From positions 62,001 through 126,000 of the forward strand of contig JAHUUM010000005.1 of assembly GCA_019218445.1 (NCBI GenBank): a DNA stretch of 64,000 nt, read 5' to 3'. This document shows, one piece after another, positions 53,688 through 62,957 of this stretch; position 1 is the first letter of the stretch; each line of letters begins with the position of its first letter. The DNA is from Weeksellaceae bacterium TAE3-ERU29. Lineage in GTDB: Bacteria > Bacteroidota > Bacteroidia > Flavobacteriales > Weeksellaceae. The notes below the pieces were generated by a model. That model made no database searches, was not told where the DNA came from, and saw only the letters and a program-made list of their open reading frames with translations. A program made the position numbers and the translations under genes.

Positions 53688-55691
53688 TTATTTTATAATC
53701 TTTTTAGTTACAACTTTTCCGTTATCTCCAACGATTTTAATTATATATACAGATGCATTTCCTACAACCGGTACTATATAATCATTAAAAGTGTTTACTC
53801 CTTTATCTACATTAATTAACTGACCGGAAATACTATAAACAAATACATCAGCTCTTTGCATTTCTTTATCAAATCTAACTTTATAAGTATTTTGATCTTT
53901 AAATACTACAGTTGTATCTGCATACTCTTCTGTTATATCTTTAGTAACTTCTTGTGTAGGAAGTGCTGCCCAATATAATATAAATCTATCTTTATCTGTT
54001 CCGTTTATATTAAAAGTATATGAGAAATTCTCATCTATCTTTATAACTTTTCCTTCTTTTTTATCTTCAAAATAAAAACTGTTTTTATTATTTAATAAGT
54101 TTTTATTCAATCTTGCTTTAAATGTATATTCTCCCTTTCCATTTTGGAATACTAAATGTATAGGTTTTGCAATATACTTATCTTCATTTACACCGTTAAT
54201 ATAAGTTTTATTTTTAGCAAAAGCTTCATTTACTGTACCATTCTCATTTTCTTGTAATGTATAAATACCTGTCAATTCATCATTCAATGTATGATCGTAA
54301 ATTTCCTTTCCTTTTGCCTCAACCGGTAATGCTTCATAAACATTAGATGCAACTACATAAGTTTTCACACCTGTAAAATTATTATTGGCATCATACAAAT
54401 CTAAACCTACTTGTTTTATTTCTGCTCTTTGTGTATTAGATTTAGCGAAGACTGAATTAATAAATGCCCCTTGAGCTGTTGCAGGCTTATTAAAAGTTTT
54501 CATAGCATCATCAAATGTAAAAGTAACATTTTCAGGCATAGAATTATTCATTTTAACTGCAAAAGTTTGGAATGGGGCAACAAAACCTAAATTCTCGTCT
54601 CCAGCTCCTTGTCCAGTCATAGCTCTAAATTCCCCCCCATAAGAACCTGAAACATTACTTCCTACTTCATTCGTATCAACATTATAATCTTGATGTCCAT
54701 ATTGTACTAAAGCATCTAAATTATCCCAAAACTGTGAGTTTGCAGTAGAACTTGCAATATTAATATTCGAAGTATATGGATTGCCTAAATTATATACTCT
54801 CAATCCAAAATCAGTAGTTTCAACACCATTACTATTAACATCGGTATAATAATTAGCCCAACCTGCAGGTAAAGCTGTAGCAAAGTCTATAATATATGAA
54901 CCATAAGCTTCTCCATACTCATTTACTCCTATATTTTTATTATCTAATACAGATGCTGAAGTATCACCAACTCTTTTATATTTGTTTTCAAGTGTATTAT
55001 ATCTTTTTAAAGTAACAGAAACTTCATTTTTCACAGGAGTTCCTTTAATTGTCTTTGGATTACTTAAATCTAACTTACCTGCTTTAGATAAATCACTGTT
55101 ATTTATAGCATAATATTTACCATTTGCTTCTTCTGTTCCAAATTGATAATTACTTGCCAAATGAGTATATTGATATTTATCATTGTCCCAAATAAATAAT
55201 GCATTATTAGGAACTCTATTACCATCCCATCCATAAGCACCAGAAGTATACCCTCCAAAAGCTTGATTCGCATTAAGCGATAAATCCTCAACTATATTCT
55301 GTGCTGTTACATTTGTATAAGGGATAGAAATTGGATAAAAGTTGAATCCACTTTTAAACTTTAAGGTAGATGCTATCTGCCCAACATTTACATTAGTTAC
55401 TCCATTATTAATAATTAACTGTCCATAATTACCTGTACTTGGCAATTCATTAACAAAATTATCTCCAGTAGAGTTTTCATTAGTTAGTTTTTCTGTAATT
55501 TTAATATTACCTTCATTGGATACTTTCTTAGATGTATCCGTATAATTAGCGACTTTCATTTCGCCTCCTACATAAAGTGTAGTTCCTGTTTTCACTTTTA
55601 CGCCTGTATTACTTGCAACACTCATTGTGGCTTGGGCTTGTAGCGAAAGTACTGCAAAAACACTTGATAATAAAAATAGATGTTTTTTCAT
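53688..55691 (-). CDS. Large secreted protein with C-terminal T9SS (Por) sorting domain
   Basis: 667 residues. Signal peptide ends SLQAQA (about 20); the bulk is beta-rich, Asn/Thr-rich and Cys-free, as for an adhesin or surface layer. The last 90 residues form a T9SS sorting domain (DVFVYSISGQLINVDKG... SVYIIKIVGDNGKVVTKKIIK). The type IX system exports it through the outer membrane and cleaves the domain. No catalytic domain is recognisable. A -7 box lies 36 bp upstream, and the small PID-CTERM-like gene follows. Confidence 0.82.
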   Translation of the reverse strand: MKKHLFLLSSVFAVLSLQAQATMSVASNTGVKVKTGTTLYVGGEMKVANYTDTSKKVSNEGNIKITEKLTNENSTGDNFVNELPSTGNYGQLIINNGVTNVNVGQIASTLKFKSGFNFYPISIPYTNVTAQNIVEDLSLNANQAFGGYTSGAYGWDGNRVPNNALFIWDNDKYQYTHLASNYQFGTEEANGKYYAINNSDLSKAGKLDLSNPKTIKGTPVKNEVSVTLKRYNTLENKYKRVGDTSASVLDNKNIGVNEYGEAYGSYIIDFATALPAGWANYYTDVNSNGVETTDFGLRVYNLGNPYTSNINIASSTANSQFWDNLDALVQYGHQDYNVDTNEVGSNVSGSYGGEFRAMTGQGAGDENLGFVAPFQTFAVKMNNSMPENVTFTFDDAMKTFNKPATAQGAFINSVFAKSNTQRAEIKQVGLDLYDANNNFTGVKTYVVASNVYEALPVEAKGKEIYDHTLNDELTGIYTLQENENGTVNEAFAKNKTYINGVNEDKYIAKPIHLVFQNGKGEYTFKARLNKNLLNNKNSFYFEDKKEGKVIKIDENFSYTFNINGTDKDRFILYWAALPTQEVTKDITEEYADTTVVFKDQNTYKVRFDKEMQRADVFVYSISGQLINVDKGVNTFNDYIVPVVGNASVYIIKIVGDNGKVVTKKIIK

Positions 55692-55726
55692 AGTTATTTA
55701 AATTTCTTATAGTTATTCTTTGGGGT

Positions 55727-55734
55727 CAAAGATA
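55727..55734 (-). promoter_or_regulatory. -7 box of the T9SS cargo / PID-CTERM operon
   Basis: The minus strand reads TATCTTTG (TAnnTTTG), 35 bp before the ATG at 55691. Confidence 0.55.
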
Positions 55735-55849
55735 GTAAACATTTAACAATCTGTGAAATATTTTCTACTTTTTCCTGAAATATTTTATTATTTAACATTT
55801 AGATATATTAAACAGTTACTATCAACGACCTTCTCCAAAGTAAATTTTA

Positions 55850-57085
55850 TTATAATTCCAAGGCTCTTTTTATACTTGCTTCATCATTTCCTCCCATTAG
55901 GATTTCTGCCGGATTTTCTACCGCTTCTTTCACTGCCACTAAAAATCCTACTGATTCTCTTCCATCAATTACTCTATGGTCATAAGATAAAGCAACATAC
56001 ATCATAGGAGCAATAGCAATTCCTCCGTTTTTCACAATTGGACGCTCCACTATATTATGCATTCCCAGAATTGCTGATTGTGGCGGATTAATTATTGGTG
56101 TAGACATCATAGAACCAAAAACACCTCCATTTGTAATTGTAAATGTTCCTCCGGTCATTTCATCTATAGAAATTTTTCCATCTCTTACTTTTATGGCTAA
56201 ATCTTTTATATTCTGCTCAATTCCTCTGAATGTAAGCATTTCTGCACTTCTTACAACAGGTACCATTAAACCTTTTGGTCCGGAAACCGCTACAGAAATA
56301 TCCATAAAATCATAAGATATTTTATAATCTCCGTCTATCATAGAGTTTACATCAGGATACATTTGTAATGCTCTTACCACTGCTTTTGTAAAGAATGACA
56401 TAAAACCTAAACCAACACCGTGTTTTGCTTTAAACTCGTCTTTATATTTTTTTCTTAATTCAAAAATAGCAGACATGTCTACCTCATTAAAGGTAGTTAG
56501 CATAGCCGTTTCGTTTTTAGCACTTACTAATCTCTGTGCCAACTTTCTACGTAACGAAGAAAGTTTCTTACGTTCTGTTCCTCTATTGGCATAAGAAGGA
56601 GCAGAGCCCATTGCCGGAGTATAACTTTCAGCGTCTGCTTTAGTTATTCTACCATCTTTTCCTGTTCCTTTAACTTCTTTAGCGTCTATATTTTTTTCTG
56701 CTAACACTTTTTTAGCTGCAGGAGAAGCTGTTCCTGTGGCATAAGTTTCTTTCTCTTTTGAAGTTTCTTTTACTTCTTCCTTTTTAGGTTCCTCTTTTTT
56801 AGGCGCTTCTTGTGCTTTCTCCTTACTCTCTCCTTGTGGTTTATCAGCACTCATATCTATCAGGCAAACTACTTGCCCTACCTCTACTACATCACCTTCT
56901 TCTGCTTTTAATGTAATTATTCCACTTTCTTCTGCAGGAAGTTCTAATGTTGCTTTATCTGAATCTACCTCTGCTATTGGCTGATCTTTCTCTACATAAT
57001 CACCATCTTTTACTAACCAAGAGGCGATTTCTACTTCTGTTATAGATTCTCCGGGAGAGGGAACCTTCATTTCTAATATACTCAT
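55850..57085 (-). CDS. sucB: Dihydrolipoyl succinyltransferase, E2 of 2-oxoglutarate dehydrogenase
   Basis: 411 residues in the classic order: one lipoyl domain with the modified Lys in EVDSDKATLELP (about 39-50), an Ala/Glu/Lys-rich linker, the E3-binding domain (ATGTASPAAKKVLAEKN, about 115-131, to RITKADAE), then the catalytic domain with SYDHRVIDGRES (about 372-383). It transfers succinyl to CoA in the TCA cycle. It lies 11 bp after sucA, forming the sucA-sucB (odhAB) operon. Confidence 0.96.
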   Translation of the reverse strand: MSILEMKVPSPGESITEVEIASWLVKDGDYVEKDQPIAEVDSDKATLELPAEESGIITLKAEEGDVVEVGQVVCLIDMSADKPQGESKEKAQEAPKKEEPKKEEVKETSKEKETYATGTASPAAKKVLAEKNIDAKEVKGTGKDGRITKADAESYTPAMGSAPSYANRGTERKKLSSLRRKLAQRLVSAKNETAMLTTFNEVDMSAIFELRKKYKDEFKAKHGVGLGFMSFFTKAVVRALQMYPDVNSMIDGDYKISYDFMDISVAVSGPKGLMVPVVRSAEMLTFRGIEQNIKDLAIKVRDGKISIDEMTGGTFTITNGGVFGSMMSTPIINPPQSAILGMHNIVERPIVKNGGIAIAPMMYVALSYDHRVIDGRESVGFLVAVKEAVENPAEILMGGNDEASIKRALEL

Positions 57086-57096
57086 TTTTATTTTTT

Positions 57097-59850
57097 TTAT
57101 GCGTTAAGGTTAAATACTTTTTGAATAACTCTTTCTTGATTAATACTCCATCTTTTAAATGATCCTGATGCCGGAGCAGCACTCTCTGAAGGTGATATTA
57201 CCTCCCAAGGCAATTCTCTAAATTGTCTTAAAATATAAGACCAAGCTCCCATATTTTCGGGTTCCTCTTGTGCCCAAATTAAAGAGTTTTGATTTTTATA
57301 TGATTTAATAATTTTGTTTAATTCTTCTTTATCTACAGGATATAACTGCTCTAAACGAACAATTGCTACATCCTCAATATTATTCTCTCTTCTGTACTCG
57401 TTTAAGTCATAATACAATTTACCGGTACAGAACACAAGCCTTTTTACTTTCTCTTTTTTTACCACCTCATCATCAAGGATTGGCTTGAACTCTCCTTCTG
57501 CTAAATCCTCTATAGTAGACTTTACCTCAGGGTGTCTTAATAAACTTTTAGGAGTAAAAACAATCAATGGCTTTCTAAAATCAGTAAGCATTTGCCGTCT
57601 TAATAAATGATAGAAATTTGCAGGCGTTGTACAATTTGCCACAAACATATTTCCATTGGCACATAATTGCAAGTAACGCTCTACTCTTGCCGAAGAATGC
57701 TCTGCACCTTGTCCCTCATATCCGTGAGGTAACAACATTACAATCCCGTTTTGCATTTTCCATTTATCTTCTGCCGCAGAAATGTATTGATCGATTACTA
57801 TTTGAGCTCCATTAGAGAAATCGCCAAACTGAGCTTCCCAAATAGTTAATGTTTTAGGTGCCGCCATTGCATAGCCATAATCAAAGCCTAAGACTGCATA
57901 TTCCGATAAAAGAGAATTGTAAATCTGCATTTCTCCTTTTGCATCTTTTATATTATTTAATAAAATGAATTCCTCCTCAGCTTCTTCTGTTTTTACAACG
58001 GCGTGTCTATGGGAAAAGGTTCCTCGCTCTACATCTTCACCCGAAACTCTTACGTTAAAGCCTTCACTTAATAAAGTTCCGTAAGCTAAAAGTTCTGCCA
58101 TACCCCAATCAATTGAGTTTTCCTCAAAAAGCATTTGGTTCCTTTGCTCGTAAAGTCTTACTACTTTTCTTATAAACTTCTTACCCTCCGGTAAAGTTGT
58201 AATCGTGGAGGCTATTTCTTTTAATTTTTCAGTAGAAAATGCCGTATCCACAGATTGTAGCATATTCTCTAACCGTCTTAAATTGAACTCTTCCCAAACC
58301 TCAGGCATGAAAGGATCTAATTTATTTTTTTCTATTTTTTTAGACTCCTCAAAATTATTTTCCAGAATATTTTTAAATTCTGTTTCCATTTCTATTAAGA
58401 AATCATCTCCAACGACTTCTTCTTTAGCCAAAGTATTTTTATAAATCTCTCTAACATTTAAGTGTTTTGCTATCGCTTTATAAAGCTTCGGTTGTGTAAA
58501 TCTCGGCTCATCCCCTTCATTATGCCCATACTTTCTATATCCGAGCATATCTATAAATACATCTGCATTAAATGCCATTCTATAATCTATCGCGAATCGC
58601 ATTGCATGAATTACAGCCTCCACATCATCTGCGTTTACATGTAATACAGGACTTAGAGTGACTTTTGCAACATCTGTACAATAAGTACTTGATCTGCCAT
58701 CTAAATAATTAGTTGTAAACCCAATTTGATTATTAGTAACAATATGAATTGTTCCTCCGGTTTTGTAACCATCTAACTTTTCCATTTGTACTACTTCATA
58801 AATAATTCCTTGCCCCGCTATGGCAGCATCTCCGTGTAGTAAAATAGGAATTACTTTATTGTAGTCTTTATCATAATTTAAATCCGCTTTCGCTCGTGTA
58901 ATTCCCTCAACAACAGCATCTACTGTTTCTAAGTGAGATGGATTGGGAGCTAAGTTTATTTTAACTTCTTTCCCTTTAGAGGTTTTTGTATAAGTTGTTG
59001 AACCTAAATGATATTTAACATCACCATCAAAGAAATCATCATCAAACTCTTTTTTATCAAATTCACTAAAAATTTGAGAATAACTTTTTCTGAAAATATT
59101 AGCTAATACATTTAATCTTCCTCTGTGAGCCATTCCTACCACATACTCCTCTGCTCCCTGCTCTACTCCTCGTGTAATTATTTCATCTAATCCGGGAATT
59201 ATTGACTCAACTCCTTCTCCCGAGAATCTTTTCTGACCAACAAATTTCTTATGTAAAAAATCTTCAAAAGCAGTAGCTTCATTTAATTTATGTAAAATTT
59301 GTCTCTTCTCTTCTGTAGACAATTTAGGTTGATTCAAATTTTTATTTAACCAATTTTGGATCCATTCTACAACTTCGGGTTTTCTAATATACATATATTC
59401 TATCCCGATAGATTGACAGTACATTTCTTGTAAATGTTGTATAATTTCTTCTAAAGTATGGTTCCCACCCATATCTAAGATATCGCCGGCATCAAATTTT
59501 TCTTTTAAGTCCTCTTTTGTTAAACCAAAATTCTCTATATCCAGCGTTGGTTTATAGGTTCTCCTACTTCTTACAGGATTAGTTTTTGTAAATAAATGCC
59601 CTCTTGAACGGTAGCCGTTAATCAGGTTTATTACTTTAAACTCTTTTCTAATTTTTTCCGGTATAGATTCATCTATCGTCACTCGTTCAGAAAACTCCTC
59701 TTCTGAATAAGATTGTTGTCCAAAGTCAAACCCTTGGAAAAAGCTCTTCCACGAAGGGTCTATACTATCCGGGTACTTTTTATACTTTTCGTATAAATCA
59801 TCTATATATTCCGCATGAACGGCATTTAGAAATGAAAAGCGATCCATCAT
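57097..59850 (-). CDS. sucA: 2-oxoglutarate dehydrogenase E1 component
   Basis: 917 residues with the thiamine-diphosphate region HGDAAIAGQGIIYE (about 340-353) and GHNEGDEPRFTQP (about 451-463). The N-terminus has the E1o motif RFSFLNAVHAEYIDDLYEKY. It decarboxylates 2-oxoglutarate and passes the succinyl group to E2 (sucB), next in the operon. ATG at 59850 and 59847 are both possible starts; a -7 box lies 27 bp upstream. Confidence 0.96.
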   Translation of the reverse strand: MMDRFSFLNAVHAEYIDDLYEKYKKYPDSIDPSWKSFFQGFDFGQQSYSEEEFSERVTIDESIPEKIRKEFKVINLINGYRSRGHLFTKTNPVRSRRTYKPTLDIENFGLTKEDLKEKFDAGDILDMGGNHTLEEIIQHLQEMYCQSIGIEYMYIRKPEVVEWIQNWLNKNLNQPKLSTEEKRQILHKLNEATAFEDFLHKKFVGQKRFSGEGVESIIPGLDEIITRGVEQGAEEYVVGMAHRGRLNVLANIFRKSYSQIFSEFDKKEFDDDFFDGDVKYHLGSTTYTKTSKGKEVKINLAPNPSHLETVDAVVEGITRAKADLNYDKDYNKVIPILLHGDAAIAGQGIIYEVVQMEKLDGYKTGGTIHIVTNNQIGFTTNYLDGRSSTYCTDVAKVTLSPVLHVNADDVEAVIHAMRFAIDYRMAFNADVFIDMLGYRKYGHNEGDEPRFTQPKLYKAIAKHLNVREIYKNTLAKEEVVGDDFLIEMETEFKNILENNFEESKKIEKNKLDPFMPEVWEEFNLRRLENMLQSVDTAFSTEKLKEIASTITTLPEGKKFIRKVVRLYEQRNQMLFEENSIDWGMAELLAYGTLLSEGFNVRVSGEDVERGTFSHRHAVVKTEEAEEEFILLNNIKDAKGEMQIYNSLLSEYAVLGFDYGYAMAAPKTLTIWEAQFGDFSNGAQIVIDQYISAAEDKWKMQNGIVMLLPHGYEGQGAEHSSARVERYLQLCANGNMFVANCTTPANFYHLLRRQMLTDFRKPLIVFTPKSLLRHPEVKSTIEDLAEGEFKPILDDEVVKKEKVKRLVFCTGKLYYDLNEYRRENNIEDVAIVRLEQLYPVDKEELNKIIKSYKNQNSLIWAQEEPENMGAWSYILRQFRELPWEVISPSESAAPASGSFKRWSINQERVIQKVFNLNA

Positions 59851-59877
59851 TTTTATATGGTTTAATTATATATTTAA

Positions 59878-59885
59878 CAAATATA
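59878..59885 (-). promoter_or_regulatory. -7 box of the sucAB operon
   Basis: The minus strand reads TATATTTG, a perfect TAnnTTTG box. Confidence 0.5.
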
Positions 59886-59973
59886 ATTATTTACTAATAA
59901 TAATCATACTTTTTAAAATTTATATCAATTATAAATAACGATATTATTAACTTTTAAATTTTATTAAATAAAA

Positions 59974-59998
59974 AACCGCTTCGTTTCTCGAAGCGGTT
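59974..59998 (-). terminator. Terminator of the 60023-60682 porin-like gene
   Basis: AACCGCTTCG and CGAAGCGGTT pair perfectly around TTTCT; on the minus strand a T-rich run follows. Confidence 0.9.
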
Positions 59999-60022
59999 TG
60001 CAATATTATTATTTCTAACTAA

Positions 60023-60682
60023 TTAGAATTGGTATCCAACTCCTACAGAGAATACTCCGTTTTTGAAGTCATTATTTTCTGATATTTTAAGATTTTTAAC
60101 TTCGTTATTATCTTTATCAAATACATTAGTAAATCCTAAAGCATAACGAGCATCAATAGTGAATCCCATCGGTAATTTATATCCGGCACCTACTACTGCT
60201 GAAAAATCAACTTTACCCATGTTTTCATTGAATTTATCATTCTTAGCAGTTCCGCCAACTCCTAATAAGTTAGCTGATGTTGTTGTTGTTGCCCCTGTTA
60301 AGAAACCTACTTGAGGTCCTGCTTGGATACTAAACCCATCTGCAATATAAAATTTAGCTAATACAGGAACATTAATGTATTGAGCTTTCAACTCTCTACT
60401 TCCTCCTGCTATACCTGCGAAATTACCTTCCCATTTAGCTCCTTGTACTGAGTAATTCACCTCCGGTTGAATAGAGAATCTTTCGTTTACCGGTATTTCT
60501 ACAAAAAGACCTACGTTAAATCCACTCATTCCTTTAGTATTCAAATCTTTTGCAGCATCTCCTCTTAAAGTAGAATAATTATATCCTGCTTTAGCTCCAA
60601 TTTGTAAACTTTCCATAGACTGTGCATTCAAACCTACAATTCCTGCAAATGCAACTGCTGCTGATAAAACTAACTTTTTCAT
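60023..60682 (-). CDS. Outer-membrane beta-barrel protein (porin family)
   Basis: 219 residues with a signal peptide ending GLNAQ (about 21), GAKAGYNYSTLRGD (about 32-45) and the C-terminal VFSVGVGYQF. Alternating hydrophobic strands indicate an 8-stranded barrel of the OmpW/PorT-like class. Close paralogue of the gene at 60854 (same start and end motifs, SIQPEVNYSxQGA). Function unspecified. Confidence 0.88.
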   Translation of the reverse strand: MKKLVLSAAVAFAGIVGLNAQSMESLQIGAKAGYNYSTLRGDAAKDLNTKGMSGFNVGLFVEIPVNERFSIQPEVNYSVQGAKWEGNFAGIAGGSRELKAQYINVPVLAKFYIADGFSIQAGPQVGFLTGATTTTSANLLGVGGTAKNDKFNENMGKVDFSAVVGAGYKLPMGFTIDARYALGFTNVFDKDNNEVKNLKISENNDFKNGVFSVGVGYQF

Positions 60683-60801
60683 TTTTTAATCAATTTTTAT
60701 TTGTTATGAATGATATTAAGCAAACGTTATGCCAAAAGAATAAACACTCATAACTATTTGATTGTTAACAAACATAACTAAATCAGCATTTTTCTAATAA
60801 A

Positions 60802-60831
60802 AAAACACCTTAGCAAGACTAAGGCGTTTTT
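60802..60831 (-). terminator. Terminator of the 60854-61486 porin-like gene
   Basis: AAAACACCTTAG and CTAAGGCGTTTT pair with one mismatch; A run on plus gives T run on minus. Confidence 0.85.
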
Positions 60832-60853
60832 ATATATCTTCTATCTTAATAAT

Positions 60854-61486
60854 TTAAAACTGATATCCTACTCCTAATGAAAATACTCCATTTTTTAAAT
60901 CTGTTTCTTTCGCAGATTTCAAGACTGCTCCTAAACCGTTATCTTCTGTATTTATAATATTATTTAAGCCTAAAGCATATCTCGCATCTAAAGTAATTCC
61001 TATGATAGGAACTTTATAACCTAACCCAAAAACAGCTCCATAATTTAATCCTTTTGTGGTATCTCCGGTTTTCACATCATTCCATAATTTATCAGCTCCT
61101 GATTTATTAAAGTCATACTCTGACCCTGTATTAAAAGACACTTGAGGGCCTACTTGGAAATTAAAACCTTCTACCAAATAATATTTAAATAATACAGGAA
61201 TATTTATGTTCTGAGTTTTAAGCTCATCTCCTTCTTGAAAAACATTACTCGCTCCTTGTGTAGAATAAAGAATTTCCGGTTGAATACTCATTTTTGAAGA
61301 TAAAGGTAACTCTGTAAATATCCCAATATGATACCCGTTTTTTGCCTTTAAATCAAGTTTAGAAGAAGTTTCTCCTCTTAAATTTGAGTAATTATACCCT
61401 CCTCTCACTCCGAATTGAAGGCTTTGTGCATTTGTAAAAGCTATTCCTGCAAAAGCAATAATTACTGATAATACTAAATTCCTCAT
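60854..61486 (-). CDS. Outer-membrane beta-barrel protein, paralogue of the next gene
   Basis: 210 residues with signal peptide ending FTNAQ, then SLQFGVRGGYNYSNLRGE and terminal VFSLGVGYQF. It is a tandem duplicate of 60023-60682, though now quite divergent (a Leu/Lys-rich insert around 45-55). It lies 11 bp after clpX on the same strand, so the two may be co-transcribed. Confidence 0.87.
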   Translation of the reverse strand: MRNLVLSVIIAFAGIAFTNAQSLQFGVRGGYNYSNLRGETSSKLDLKAKNGYHIGIFTELPLSSKMSIQPEILYSTQGASNVFQEGDELKTQNINIPVLFKYYLVEGFNFQVGPQVSFNTGSEYDFNKSGADKLWNDVKTGDTTKGLNYGAVFGLGYKVPIIGITLDARYALGLNNIINTEDNGLGAVLKSAKETDLKNGVFSLGVGYQF

Positions 61487-61497
61487 ATTTTTTATTT

Positions 61498-62727
61498 TTA
61501 ATTAATATTTTTAATTTCTTGTATAGATTCTTGATCTAAAATTTCTACTGCTTTTTCTTTTGTTAAATGATATTGGTGTGGTAATTCGTCTATTTTATAC
61601 ATTAAATCTGTAAATACTTTTTCTGTTAAAGAACGTAAACCTCTCGCTCCTAAACCTAATTCCATGGTTTTTTCCACAAAATAATCTATTGCATCTTCTT
61701 CCACCGTCAATTCAACATCATCCATTGCAAATAGTTTTACGAATTGTTTTATTAAGGCGTTTTTTGGTTCAGTTAAAATTAACTTTAAAGCTTCTTTAGA
61801 TAATGGGTCTAAATGTGTTACCAAAGGTAAACGCCCGAGTAATTCAGGTATCAACCCGAAACTTCTTAAATCTTGTGCGTTTACATATTTAAGTAACCCC
61901 TTTTCGTCTAATTTCTCTACATTTTCATTTTTAAATCCAATTGCATTAGTATTTAGACGTTTAGCAATATCTTTCTCTATTCCGGCAAAAGCTCCTCCCG
62001 CAATAAACAATATATTTTTAGTATTCACTTGAATATATTTCTGATCCGGATGCTTTCTTCCTCCTTCCGGTGGAACATTCACAATTGAACCTTCTAAAAC
62101 TTTTAAAAGTCCTTGCTGAACTCCTTCTCCCGAAACATCTCTCGTAATTGACGGATTATCTCCCTTTCTCGCGATTTTATCTATTTCATCTATAAAAACA
62201 ATTCCTCTTTCAGCTTTCTCTACATTATAATCTGCCGCTTGTAAAAGACGAGTTAATAAACTCTCTACATCTTCTCCCACATAACCTGCCTCAGTAAGAA
62301 CTGTAGCATCCACTATCGTAAAAGGCACTTGTAATTTACGTGCAATAGTTTTAGCTAAAAGTGTTTTACCTGTCCCTGTCTCTCCTACTAATAATATATT
62401 AGACTTTTCTATCTCTACCTCATCATCAGAAATTTCTTGCCCTAATCTTTTATAATGATTATATACAGCTACCGACAATATTTTCTTGGCATCTTCTTGC
62501 CCAATTACATATTCATCTAAAGCTGCTTTTATCTCTTTAGGTGATTTTAAATCAAATTTTAAATCTTCTCCTTTTTTATTAGCAAACGCACCTTCACTTT
62601 TAATGATATCATAAGCTTGAGTAACGCACATATTACATATATCTCCGTGCATTCCTGTTATCATTAACTGAACTTCATCCTCTGTTCTTCCGCAAAAAGA
62701 GCAAGTTTTATTATTTTTCTTAGACAT
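61498..62727 (-). CDS. clpX: ATP-dependent protease ATP-binding subunit ClpX
   Basis: 409 residues. N-terminal zinc finger with Cys9, Cys12, Cys31 and Cys34; Walker A GETGTGKTLLAKT (about 116-128); Walker B VFIDEIDKIARKGD (about 176-189); pore and sensor regions follow (RDVSGEGVQQGLLKVLEG; GLIPELLGRLP). It unfolds tagged proteins and feeds them to ClpP, which is not in the window. A -7 box lies 22 bp upstream. Confidence 0.97.
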   Translation of the reverse strand: MSKKNNKTCSFCGRTEDEVQLMITGMHGDICNMCVTQAYDIIKSEGAFANKKGEDLKFDLKSPKEIKAALDEYVIGQEDAKKILSVAVYNHYKRLGQEISDDEVEIEKSNILLVGETGTGKTLLAKTIARKLQVPFTIVDATVLTEAGYVGEDVESLLTRLLQAADYNVEKAERGIVFIDEIDKIARKGDNPSITRDVSGEGVQQGLLKVLEGSIVNVPPEGGRKHPDQKYIQVNTKNILFIAGGAFAGIEKDIAKRLNTNAIGFKNENVEKLDEKGLLKYVNAQDLRSFGLIPELLGRLPLVTHLDPLSKEALKLILTEPKNALIKQFVKLFAMDDVELTVEEDAIDYFVEKTMELGLGARGLRSLTEKVFTDLMYKIDELPHQYHLTKEKAVEILDQESIQEIKNIN

Positions 62728-62748
62728 TCTTTAATTTCTTTATTCTCG

Positions 62749-62756
62749 CAAAGGTA
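62749..62756 (-). promoter_or_regulatory. -7 box of clpX
   Basis: The minus strand reads TACCTTTG, a TAnnTTTG match. Confidence 0.5.
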
Positions 62757-62957
62757 AAAAAATATAAGTATAAAGCTAAAATATAGTTTTTATATATTTA
62801 TGATGCTATCATAATGTAAAAAATCACTATATAAAGTTACGAAAAGATTTTAAACTAATTATTGTTTCTTAGTGAAATTAAATAGAAGTAAAAAAGAGGG
62901 GAAGCTGAGTCACTAAGTTCCAAGATAGAAGGAAGCAACTCAATAGCCCTCAATTTT

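Noticed and set aside
62728-62957. Possible RNA gene upstream of clpX
   Set aside because: Checked for tRNA-like or stable RNA structure; only AT-rich sequence and a clpX -7 box seen.
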